8,383 bases of DNA from Candidatus Sediminicultor tertius (GTDB lineage Bacteria; Atribacterota; Phoenicimicrobiia; Phoenicimicrobiales; Phoenicimicrobiaceae), in NCBI GenBank assembly GCA_003527405.1, contig DPXH01000156.1, positions 1-8,383 of the forward strand, read 5' to 3'. The notes below the pieces were generated by a model. The model had not been told where the DNA came from and ran no database searches. It saw only the letters and a list, made by a program, of their open reading frames with translations. The position numbers were made by a program, and so were the translations under genes. Of the stretch, positions 1 through 6,921 are shown one piece after another. The stretch's first letter is position 1; each line of letters starts with the position of its first letter.

Positions 1-315
1 TTAGCGAAAGCTAGCGTATCGATTTATGGAGTAATGGTAGCAGCGTTCCTGTTTTTCTTAATGCAACAGGGCATTACCTATGCTGCGTCTCCAACAGATT
101 CATCATCGGGCATGGGATTTATAGCGGCAGCAATTTCCACGGGACTTGCTACTATCGGCGCTGGTTATGCAGTGGGCACCGTAGGCTCTTCAGCTTTAGG
201 AGCTGTTTCTGAAGATCCAAATATTTTGGGTAAAACCCTTATATATGTAGGTCTGGCTGAAGGTATTGCCATATACGGTCTGATTATTTCAATAATAATA
301 TTGAGTAAAATATAA
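1..315 (+). CDS. atpK: V/A-type ATPase subunit K (membrane rotor c subunit), 5'-truncated
   Basis: This encodes the membrane ring subunit (NtpK/proteolipid) that carries H+ or Na+ across the membrane. The frame is open from base 1, giving 104 visible residues, so the gene starts outside the window. An ATG at 34 is an unlikely start: its only purine-rich stretch (GGAG) lies 2 nt away, and the residues before it look like protein. The visible residues form the end of one hairpin (IYGVMVAAFLFFLM), a short loop, then a full second hairpin: a Gly-rich helix (GLATIGAGYAVG), the polar loop SEDPN, and a last helix with the ion-binding Glu in LAEGIAIYG. The earlier stretch LAKASVSIYG lines up with LAEGIAIYG, which indicates a duplicated four-helix K subunit with Ala where the first Glu would be. 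A two-helix form with a signal peptide starting at 34 (as in Thermus) is the alternative. Subunit F follows after 12 nt. Confidence 0.9.
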   Translation, partial: LAKASVSIYGVMVAAFLFFLMQQGITYAASPTDSSSGMGFIAAAISTGLATIGAGYAVGTVGSSALGAVSEDPNILGKTLIYVGLAEGIAIYGLIISIIILSKI

Positions 316-327
316 AAAAGGATTTGT

Positions 328-636
328 ATGAAGATATATTTATTAAGTGACAATACTCACTCCCTAACTGGTATGAGGTTATCTGGTGTAGAAGGAGTCG
401 TAGTCCATAAAAGGGAAGAAATATTGAAAGAATTGGCGAAGGTAAAGGAAAAGAGGGATATAGGAATTCTACTTATAACAGAACTATTAGCGGAAAGGGT
501 ACAGTTGGAACTAAATGAAATGAAGCTTTCCCATAGCCTTCCTGTAATAGTTGAGATTCCCGATAGACATGGTACAAGACGACCCCCTGACTTTTTAACT
601 AAATATATAAAAGAGTCAGTCGGAATTAAAATTTGA
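328..636 (+). CDS. atpF: V/A-type ATPase subunit F (NtpG-type)
   Basis: Subunit F is a small soluble protein that binds the D shaft at the base of the catalytic head and takes part in rotor coupling. The 102 residues are the normal size for the family. Family hallmarks are visible: an N-terminal strand followed by SDNTHSLTGMRLSGVEG (residues 7-23), the central strand and helix DIGILLITELLAE (44-56), and LPVIVEIPDRHG (71-82), ending in a short amphipathic helix, YIKESVG. AAGGA at 318-322 stands 5 nt before the ATG and supports this start. The gene lies between K and E. In the well-known Enterococcus and Thermus operons F follows C and precedes A, so its place before E is a variation in order. 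Identification rests on these motifs and on the neighbours. Confidence 0.93.
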   Translation: MKIYLLSDNTHSLTGMRLSGVEGVVVHKREEILKELAKVKEKRDIGILLITELLAERVQLELNEMKLSHSLPVIVEIPDRHGTRRPPDFLTKYIKESVGIKI

Positions 637-651
637 GGTGAATAGAATATA

Positions 652-1281
652 ATGCCCAATAGTATAGAAGATAAAATTTCACTTTTCACCAAGGTAATTG
701 TAGAGAGAATAGAACTTGACTTTCAGCAAAAGAAAAAAAAGTTAGTGGAATATTACGAGAGCCGGCAATCTACCATTATAAAGGATAATGAAAAAAGAAA
801 AAAGAAAGCAATAGCGAATGCCACAAAAGATGCTATAACTAAAAAGCAGCAAATGATTTTAAGGGCCCGATCTGCTATGCACCTGGAAGTATTAAAAAAG
901 AAGCAAGAATTTATTGAAAGAATTATAGAGGAAGTTAAAAAGAAAACCAGAACTTTTACTGGTACTGCAGAGTATATAGAATTTTTAAAGGAAGCTATAA
1001 AACAAGTATTATCCAGGTTTTCTGACGATCAATTCGTGAACTTTAGTTTCAGCAGGGATGACATTAAAAACAACCAAAAAGTTATTTTAAGCACCATAAA
1101 GTCCTTCCGAGATGAAGATACCTATAAAATTGAAGCTGACAACAGCCTGATGGGGGGAGTTTTTGTTAAAAGCGGTGATGGTCGATTGGAGATAGATTTT
1201 ACTGTAAATAGTATTATGGAAGATAGTAAGAAGCTGATTGGAGAATATCTGTCTTCATGGTTGAACGAGGTAATAAAATGA
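652..1281 (+). CDS. atpE: V/A-type ATPase subunit E (peripheral stalk)
   Basis: Subunit E pairs with a small coiled-coil subunit (G/H) to make the peripheral stalk that holds the A3B3 head still against the rotor. The 209 residues are typical in length. Residues about 20-100 are a highly charged, Lys-rich, heptad-like helix (QQKKKK, NEKRKKK, LKKKQEF) expected to be the coiled coil. The C-terminal globular part ends with GGVFVKSGDGRLEIDF (168-183), the conserved segment of the family. GAGGTG at 635-640 is the likely ribosome binding site, 11 nt before the ATG and a little far; it overlaps the F stop codon. The stop codon overlaps the start of subunit A as ATGA, suggesting coupled translation. 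No gene for subunit C, which often follows E, lies between E and A. Confidence 0.92.
   Translation: MPNSIEDKISLFTKVIVERIELDFQQKKKKLVEYYESRQSTIIKDNEKRKKKAIANATKDAITKKQQMILRARSAMHLEVLKKKQEFIERIIEEVKKKTRTFTGTAEYIEFLKEAIKQVLSRFSDDQFVNFSFSRDDIKNNQKVILSTIKSFRDEDTYKIEADNSLMGGVFVKSGDGRLEIDFTVNSIMEDSKKLIGEYLSSWLNEVIK
1267..1271 (+). promoter_or_regulatory. Ribosome binding site deciding the atpA start
   Basis: GAGGT at 1267-1271 lies 6 nt before the ATG at 1278, inside the last codons of atpE. An in-frame ATG at 1257 would add seven residues (MVERGNK) but has no matching site, and the resulting N-terminus is not family-like. The 1278 start gives the expected opening strand (IIYVNGPVVKA) close to the N-terminus. 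Confidence 0.8.
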
Positions 1282-3062
1282 CTAGACAAGCAAATATAAT
1301 ATACGTTAATGGTCCCGTAGTAAAAGCTAATCATATGGAAGATTTCATGGTTCGAGAAATGGTGATGGTGGGCGAAAAAAAACTCATAGGAGAGATTATT
1401 TCTTTAGAAAAGGGTTTGGGTACCATTCAGGTATACGAAGAGACCTCAGGTCTCAGGATAGGAGAAAAAGTACAGGGTACCGAAAGACCTCTTTCCTTAA
1501 AACTTGGACCGGGAATTATTGGCAATATTTTTGATGGTATTGAAAGACCTCTTTCCAAGATATATGAGAAGGGATTTAAATTTATTCCCGAGGGTATGGG
1601 CCTCGTATCCATAGATGAGAGAAAATCTTGGGATGTGGAGATTATGGTGAAACCCGGAAATATTTTAAAACCTGGCAGGATTTTTGCGAATGTCCAGGAA
1701 ACATCTATGGTAGTACACAAAATTATGGTTCCTCCGGGGATAAAGGGCAAAGTAGTTAGTGCAGTGAAGAGTGGTTCCTACACTATTTCCGATACATTAG
1801 CTGTCTTAAACGAAGATGGTAAAAAGTGTGAGCTTAAAATGTGCCAGGAATGGCCCATAAGGCAACCAAGACCCGTAGCTCAGAGGATGCCTATAGAAAA
1901 ATTATTGGTAACCGGGCAGAGAGTTATTGACACTTTCTTCCCTCTGGCTAAAGGTGGTACTGCCGGGATACCTGGAGGATTTGGTACCGGAAAGACCATT
2001 ACTCAACATCAATTAGCCAAGTGGAGCGATGCTGATATTATCGTGTATATTGGTTGTGGTGAACGCGGAAACGAGATGACCGAAGTGCTGGAAGATTTTC
2101 CTAAACTTAAAGATCCGAATACAAATAATCCCTTAATGGACCGGACAGTATTGATAGCCAATACTTCTAATATGCCGGTAGCCGCCAGAGAAGCTTCTAT
2201 ATATACCGGAATTACTATAGCCGAATATTTCAGAGATATGGGGTACAACGTGGCGGTTATGGCTGATTCTACTTCCAGGTGGGCTGAAGCCCTAAGGGAA
2301 ATTGCCGGAAGACTTGAGGAGATGCCTGCCGAAGAAGGTTATCCTGCATATCTTGCGTCAAGGTTAGCAGAATTTTACGAGAGAGCGGGATATTTTAAAA
2401 ATCTTAACGGAACAGAAGGATCCATTACTGTAATAGGAGCAGTTTCTCCGGCAGGGGGGGATTTTTCAGAACCAGTTACCCAGTCTACCAAGAGGATCGT
2501 GGGGGCTTTTCTTGCACTTGACCGGGAGCTGGCTCATGCCAGGCATTTTCCTTCTATAAATTGGCTTTCCTCTTACAGTGGTTACATTTCTATGTTGAGA
2601 GATTGGTTTAAACAAAATATAGCATCGGACATGATAAAACTCAGGTCTAAAATGATGAAGATTCTTCAGGAAGAAAACAAACTTATGGACATTGTAAAAC
2701 TGGTAGGAGAAGATGTATTACCCGATGACCAGAGAGTTATATTGGAGATAGCCAGGATCATAAAGATTGGGTATCTACAGCAAAATGCCTATCATCCGCA
2801 GGACTTCTATACAGATCTTCCGCGTCAGTATAGTATGTTAAAGGTTATTGGCAAGCTTTACGATAGGGCATATTCCTGCGTAAAAAAAGGCATACCCCTT
2901 TCCAAAATCAAAAATGAGAAACTCTTTTCCGATATAATAATGATGAAATATAATGCCGCTAAGGAAAAATCCAAACTCTTCCCGGAACTTATCAATAGGA
3001 TAGATCATTACTATGACAGTATAGAGAGTATGTATAAAGAAGGTAGAATAAATGAAAGTTAA
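1278..3062 (+). CDS. atpA: V/A-type ATPase catalytic subunit A
   Basis: Subunit A is the ATP-hydrolysing (or synthesising) subunit of the A3B3 head in the cytoplasm. With the start at 1278 it has 594 residues, normal for the family. Features in order: the N-terminal beta barrel (1-70); the non-homologous insert typical of A subunits (about 110-190, with VPPGIKGKV at 152-160); Walker A GGFGTGKT at 233-240 with Lys239 and Thr240; the catalytic glutamate Glu262 in GCGERGNEMT (259-268); Walker B VMADSTSRW (327-335) with Asp330; PAGGDFSEP (391-399); and the helical C-terminal domain to residue 594. The Walker A second position is Gly, where the familiar family form is GPFG. The start overlaps atpE by 4 nt and the end overlaps atpB by 11 nt. 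Identity is certain; ion specificity and working direction cannot be read from this subunit. Confidence 0.98.
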   Translation: MTRQANIIYVNGPVVKANHMEDFMVREMVMVGEKKLIGEIISLEKGLGTIQVYEETSGLRIGEKVQGTERPLSLKLGPGIIGNIFDGIERPLSKIYEKGFKFIPEGMGLVSIDERKSWDVEIMVKPGNILKPGRIFANVQETSMVVHKIMVPPGIKGKVVSAVKSGSYTISDTLAVLNEDGKKCELKMCQEWPIRQPRPVAQRMPIEKLLVTGQRVIDTFFPLAKGGTAGIPGGFGTGKTITQHQLAKWSDADIIVYIGCGERGNEMTEVLEDFPKLKDPNTNNPLMDRTVLIANTSNMPVAAREASIYTGITIAEYFRDMGYNVAVMADSTSRWAEALREIAGRLEEMPAEEGYPAYLASRLAEFYERAGYFKNLNGTEGSITVIGAVSPAGGDFSEPVTQSTKRIVGAFLALDRELAHARHFPSINWLSSYSGYISMLRDWFKQNIASDMIKLRSKMMKILQEENKLMDIVKLVGEDVLPDDQRVILEIARIIKIGYLQQNAYHPQDFYTDLPRQYSMLKVIGKLYDRAYSCVKKGIPLSKIKNEKLFSDIIMMKYNAAKEKSKLFPELINRIDHYYDSIESMYKEGRINES

Positions 3063-4425
3063 ATATCTAAAGATAGATAAAGCTGAAGGCCCTCTTTTAG
3101 TAATGGAGGAAGTCAAGGATGCGGTATATGATGAAATAGTGGATATAGAAATTTCCGGGAAGGAACATAGGATAGGTAAAGTAGTTCAAATTGATAGAGG
3201 AAAAGTAATAATACAGGTTTTCCAGGGGACATCGGGTATTTCCTTAAATGATGTAAGTGTAATTTTTTCCGGTAAGCCCATGGAAATATCTCTATCCAAA
3301 GAAATTCTTGGCAGAGTTTTTAATGGCACGGGAAGCCCTATAGATGGTGCTGGAGAGATATATTCTAACAAAAATTATAATATAAATGGCAGGCCAATGA
3401 ACCCTGTAGCAAGACTTTATCCTCGGAATCACATCCAGACCGGGATTTCTTCTATAGATGGCCTTTTAACCCTGATAAGGGGCCAGAAATTACCTATTTT
3501 TTCGGGAGACGGGCTTCCCCACAACCAGTTAGCAGCACAGATTGTAAAGCAAGCCAGGATTACCGGCGAAGAAACTGCTAACTTTGCGGTAGTTTTTGTA
3601 GCCATGGGTATAAAGCACGACGAAGCTGATTTTTTTCGGAAGGTATTTGAAGAAACTGGAGTTATGGATAGAGTAGTAATGTTTTTAAATCTGGCTGATG
3701 ATCCGGTAATGGAGAGAATTATTACTCCCAGGTGTGCTCTTACTGCTGCTGAGTATCTGGCTTTTGAATGCGATATGCATGTCTTGGTGATAATGACTGA
3801 TATCACCAGTTACTGTGAAGCCTTAAGGGAAATCTCCTCGGCCAGAGAAGAAGTACCCTCCAGAAAAGGATATCCGGGATATCTTTATTCAGATCTCGCC
3901 AATCTTTATGAAAGAGCTGGTATGTTGAAAGACTGCAAGGGGAGTATTACTCAGATAGCCATACTAACTATGCCCAATGATGATATCACTCATCCAGTGC
4001 CAGACTTAACTGGTTATATTACTGAGGGGCAAATAGTTTTAAATAGATCGCTATACCAGATGGGAATATATCCCCCCATTAATGTACTTCCGTCACTGTC
4101 GCGACTTATGAAGGATGGAATAGGTAAGGAATACACTCGGGAAGACCACCCCAATGTAGCAAATCAAGTTTTTTCCGCCTATTCCAAAGTCCAAGAGGTA
4201 AGAGCTTTAGCCCAGATTATAGGAGAAGATGAGCTTTCAGAGACAGATCGCAAATATATGGAATTCGGACGGCAGTTTGAGGAGCGCTTTTCCAAACAGG
4301 ACTTTGAAGAAAATCGGGACATAAGTCAGACTCTGGATTTAATGTGGGAACTTCTTAGGATTTTACCCGAGCAAGAGCTTACTAGAATAGATCCTTCCCT
4401 GGCGAAAAAATATCTCAGGAAGTGA
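3052..4425 (+). CDS. atpB: V/A-type ATPase subunit B (non-catalytic)
   Basis: Subunit B alternates with A in the hexameric head, binds nucleotide at the interface and supplies an arginine finger, but does not hydrolyse ATP itself. The 457 residues are full length. The P-loop position carries SGDGLPHNQLAAQI (151-164), the degenerate form that marks B subunits rather than A. Other family segments are IQTGISSIDGL (128-138), VLVIMTDITSYCEALREIS (244-262), RKGYPGYLYSDLA (271-283) and LPSLSRLM (346-353), with Arg351 as the likely arginine finger. AAGG at 3040-3043 stands 8 nt before the ATG. The first 11 nt overlap the end of atpA, consistent with coupled translation of the two head subunits at matched levels. 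Confidence 0.98.
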   Translation: MKVKYLKIDKAEGPLLVMEEVKDAVYDEIVDIEISGKEHRIGKVVQIDRGKVIIQVFQGTSGISLNDVSVIFSGKPMEISLSKEILGRVFNGTGSPIDGAGEIYSNKNYNINGRPMNPVARLYPRNHIQTGISSIDGLLTLIRGQKLPIFSGDGLPHNQLAAQIVKQARITGEETANFAVVFVAMGIKHDEADFFRKVFEETGVMDRVVMFLNLADDPVMERIITPRCALTAAEYLAFECDMHVLVIMTDITSYCEALREISSAREEVPSRKGYPGYLYSDLANLYERAGMLKDCKGSITQIAILTMPNDDITHPVPDLTGYITEGQIVLNRSLYQMGIYPPINVLPSLSRLMKDGIGKEYTREDHPNVANQVFSAYSKVQEVRALAQIIGEDELSETDRKYMEFGRQFEERFSKQDFEENRDISQTLDLMWELLRILPEQELTRIDPSLAKKYLRK

Positions 4426-4431
4426 TTCTTA

Positions 4432-5070
4432 ATGCAGGAAAACATTGCGCCAACTAAAGCAAATCTAATGACCGCCCAGGTAGCCCTGGATTTTTCCAAA
4501 AAAGGTTACGAACTTCTGGATAAAAAGAGAAATGTGCTCATTAGAGAAATGATGAGCTTTATGGATAGAGCTAAAGTAATTCAACAAAAAATGCAGGAAA
4601 TCTTTAAGGAAGCCTATAAAGCCTTAATTATGGCTAATATTACTATTGGGATAAATGAAGTTAATGAAGTGGCTGAGTCTATACCTCAAGCGACCGAATT
4701 TACTATTCTTACCCAAAGTGTCATGGGTGTTGAGATACCCCAAATAAAGTATGAAAAGCGCGAACTCGAACCTTACTACAGCTTTTATCATACCAATACT
4801 GCTCTGGATGTAGCCTTAAAGGAATTCCACCGGGTGAAGTATCTGCTCTATGAGCTGGCAGAGATAGAGGATTCGGTGTATAAACTTGCTACGGAGATAA
4901 AAAGGACCCAGAAAAGGACTAATGCTCTAAAGAACATCCAGATACCTAAGTACGAAGCCCTTATAAAGATGATCTCTGAAATGTTAGAGGAAAAGGAGAG
5001 AGAGGACTTTTTCCGACTTAAAGTATTGAAAAAGAAAAAAATTATTCAAAATACACTTATAAAACGCTGA
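4432..5070 (+). CDS. atpD: V/A-type ATPase subunit D (central shaft)
   Basis: Subunit D is the long antiparallel coiled coil that turns inside the A3B3 head and links it, with F and C, to the K ring. The 212 residues fit the family. The N-terminal helix opens with APTKANLMTAQVALDFSKKG (6-25) followed by YELLDKKRNVLIREM, and the C-terminal helix contains the highly conserved KRTNALKNIQIPKYEALIKM (161-180). The tail is strongly basic (LKKKKIIQ). AGGAAGTG at 4417-4424 overlaps the stop of atpB and serves as ribosome binding site; the two genes are 6 nt apart. This is the last gene of the ATPase operon in the window: the next gene is convergent, starting 55 nt beyond the stop. Confidence 0.96.
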   Translation: MQENIAPTKANLMTAQVALDFSKKGYELLDKKRNVLIREMMSFMDRAKVIQQKMQEIFKEAYKALIMANITIGINEVNEVAESIPQATEFTILTQSVMGVEIPQIKYEKRELEPYYSFYHTNTALDVALKEFHRVKYLLYELAEIEDSVYKLATEIKRTQKRTNALKNIQIPKYEALIKMISEMLEEKEREDFFRLKVLKKKKIIQNTLIKR

Positions 5071-5125
5071 AATATACCCTTTTACTTAATTCTTAAAATA
5101 TTTATAGAAATAATATTATCAGTTT

Positions 5126-6067
5126 TTAAGTAGCTCTTATCTCTTGTCTCATAAAGACTATATAGGAAACAGCAAAACAGATAAGCATTAAAGCTAATAA
5201 TCCCACAAATTGGGGCCAGATAACCATAAGACTCTGGCTTAAAGGTAAAGGAGTGGGAAGTAAATCATTAGCTTTAATTAGAGCTGAAATACCAAATACT
5301 CTTGCTGAAGGATTAAGCAGGGCAATGGTGATTTCTTGGAAAAGAACAACTGGAGAAATATGCATAATCATACTTTTAATGTTTTCATTTTTAGCTATCA
5401 TCTCTAAAGTAGAATTTTGATTAAGAGGAGTTACCTGGTCTGCTATAACATTAGAAATCATAAGAATAAAAAAAGCAAAGAAGATCCACATCATTAACGA
5501 TACTAAGGCAGAAGTTGTAGTTTGCCGAAATATTATAGAAAACAAAATTCCCATACTCATCCAGAATCCGATATATATAACACTGGCTATAAAAAAGACG
5601 ATTATTCTCGAGATTTCCTCTAAATTAGGTACAATTCCTAAAACGCCCAGTTCTAATCCTAAAATAATCAAAATAATACTTATTAACATTATACTAATGG
5701 TAGCAAGACCAGCTAAGAATTTGCCATTAATTAAGGCATCTCTATAAATAGGCTGAGATAATACTGTGCTCATGGTACCTTTAGAACGTTCGCTATTTAT
5801 GGCATCAAATCCAAATATAATACCAATAAGTGGACCAAAGAAGCTGACAAAGAAGATAAACGAAGGCAAAGCCCCCAAAGATATGGTAAAAAAGTTAAGG
5901 AATACATATTCTTTGGATATTTCGGATAAGTATTCTCCGATGTTTTGACTTAATATATAGACAATGGAAATTGCGCTAACCAAAATAATAGTAAATAATA
6001 TCAGAAATTTACGGCTTCCTAAATAATCAGCCAATTCTTTCCAAAAGACAACTTTTAATCCACTCAT
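5126..6067 (-). CDS. ABC-2 type transporter permease, six-helix (NosY-like)
   Basis: This is the membrane component of an ABC system working with the ATPase encoded just upstream. Of 313 residues, about six segments are hydrophobic: roughly 20-40, 66-88, 118-138, 154-180, 184-207 and 283-306. Between helices 2 and 3 lies the hallmark cytoplasmic motif of the ABC-2/NosY group, GFDAINSERSKGTMSTVLSQ (86-105), continuing with P106, R109 and G115-K116. A cytoplasmic N-terminal amphipathic stretch (VVFWKELADYL) precedes helix 1, as usual in ABC-2 permeases. The largest loop (about 208-282, between helices 5 and 6) should face outside and could meet the NEW3 protein; that contact is inference. GAGGG about 9 nt before the ATG supports the start, 5 nt after the ATPase stop. 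The substrate cannot be inferred. It may act as an exporter or as a mechanotransmission-type ABC unit. Confidence 0.92.
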   Translation of the reverse strand: MSGLKVVFWKELADYLGSRKFLILFTIILVSAISIVYILSQNIGEYLSEISKEYVFLNFFTISLGALPSFIFFVSFFGPLIGIIFGFDAINSERSKGTMSTVLSQPIYRDALINGKFLAGLATISIMLISIILIILGLELGVLGIVPNLEEISRIIVFFIASVIYIGFWMSMGILFSIIFRQTTTSALVSLMMWIFFAFFILMISNVIADQVTPLNQNSTLEMIAKNENIKSMIMHISPVVLFQEITIALLNPSARVFGISALIKANDLLPTPLPLSQSLMVIWPQFVGLLALMLICFAVSYIVFMRQEIRAT

Positions 6068-6072
6068 TTTAA

Positions 6073-6921
6073 TTATCCCTCTCGAAAATATTTTATATAA
6101 ATTTCTTCTAAGGAATGGTCAGGTGATTTCTTTTCAACTCCCATCACCCCTTCAATCTGCTTTATCGATTCTTCAAGAGCAGGAGTTAATTTATTAGCAA
6201 CTTTAACTTCTAACAAATCTTCTTTTTCTTCCTTTAAAAGGCTTTTGCCTATTTCTTCTATGGTCCCCTGGGCTACTATGCGCCCTTGAGAAATAATGCC
6301 TATTTTAGTGCAAATTTTTTGAACCTGGTAGAGAAGGTGGGAAGATAACAATACAGTTATATTTTGTTCTCTACTCATTTTCACGATAAGTTCTAAAATT
6401 TCTTCAACCCCTTTAGGGTCTATTCCGGTAGTAGGTTCATCAAGAATTGCCAGTTTTGGTTCTTTAACTAAAACTGCCGCCATTCCTAAACGCTGTTTCA
6501 TCCCCTTAGAATATTTACCCACTTCTACCTGTGCTACATCTTGAAGCCCCACATTTTTTAAAACTTCTTCTATCTTTGCATCTGCTTTTTTCCCAGGGAT
6601 ACCGTTTAAGCGAGTAATATATTTTAAATTTTCTTGGGCAGTCAAGTCTTCATAATAACCAACATTTTCCGGAAGATAACTGGTTATCTTTTTTACTTTA
6701 AGGGGTTCCCTGGTAGAATTATAACCAAAGACATTTATCTCTCCTGAGGTAGGTTCAGTTAATCCTAAAGCCATTAAAATAGTTGTGGTCTTTCCTGCTC
6801 CATTAGGACCAAGAAATCCAAATATTTCTCCTTCTTCTATTTGCAGATTTATGCTATCAACTACTTTGGTATGATTATAAAGTTTGGTTAAATTCTTTGC
6901 ATCTAAAACAATAGTTTTCAT
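6073..6921 (-). CDS. ABC transporter ATP-binding protein (ABC-2/CcmA type)
   Basis: This is the cytoplasmic ATPase that powers the adjacent permease, probably as a dimer. All core motifs are intact in the 282 residues: Walker A GPNGAGKTT (38-46, Lys44); a Q-loop position in SYLPENVGYY (81-90) where Glu85 stands in place of the usual Gln, common in this subfamily; signature YSKGMKQRL (137-145); Walker B LAILDEPTTGIDP (157-169) with Asp161 and catalytic Glu162; and the H-switch LSSH (192-195, His195). A C-terminal extension of about 60 residues after GRIVAQG is typical of the ABC-2 drug/polymer exporter group. The start codon directly abuts the stop of the NEW3 gene (no spacer), and its AAGAGGAGA ribosome binding site lies inside that gene's last codons, so translation is probably coupled. 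Confidence 0.97.
   Translation of the reverse strand: MKTIVLDAKNLTKLYNHTKVVDSINLQIEEGEIFGFLGPNGAGKTTTILMALGLTEPTSGEINVFGYNSTREPLKVKKITSYLPENVGYYEDLTAQENLKYITRLNGIPGKKADAKIEEVLKNVGLQDVAQVEVGKYSKGMKQRLGMAAVLVKEPKLAILDEPTTGIDPKGVEEILELIVKMSREQNITVLLSSHLLYQVQKICTKIGIISQGRIVAQGTIEEIGKSLLKEEKEDLLEVKVANKLTPALEESIKQIEGVMGVEKKSPDHSLEEIYIKYFREG

Noticed and set aside
34..315. Two-helix c subunit with a signal peptide starting at the ATG at 34
   Set aside because: The frame is open upstream, the upstream residues match the final helix of the same protein, and the only GGAG is 2 nt from the ATG. It is kept only as an alternative.
1257..1277. Longer atpA start at 1257
   Set aside because: No suitable ribosome binding site precedes it, while GAGGT is well spaced for 1278, which also makes an ATGA overlap with atpE.
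1440..1454. Perfect inverted repeat GAGACC-TCA-GGTCTC in atpA
   Set aside because: It lies deep in the coding region within codons for the conserved EETSGL segment; a regulatory role is not supported.
5092..5130. Rho-independent bidirectional terminator between the convergent operons
   Set aside because: The stem is nearly all A/T, has a long loop and overlaps the permease stop codon, so it is too weak to annotate as a terminator.
5766..5948. Short plus-strand open frames opposite the permease and NEW3 genes (also 7559-7786 and 7835-8050)
   Set aside because: They lie wholly inside well-supported minus-strand genes, have no recognisable family features, and are best explained as shadows.
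6667..6669. Glu in place of Gln at the Q-loop of the ABC ATPase as a sign of inactivity
   Set aside because: LPEN at this position is usual in the ABC-2 exporter subfamily and all other catalytic motifs are intact.
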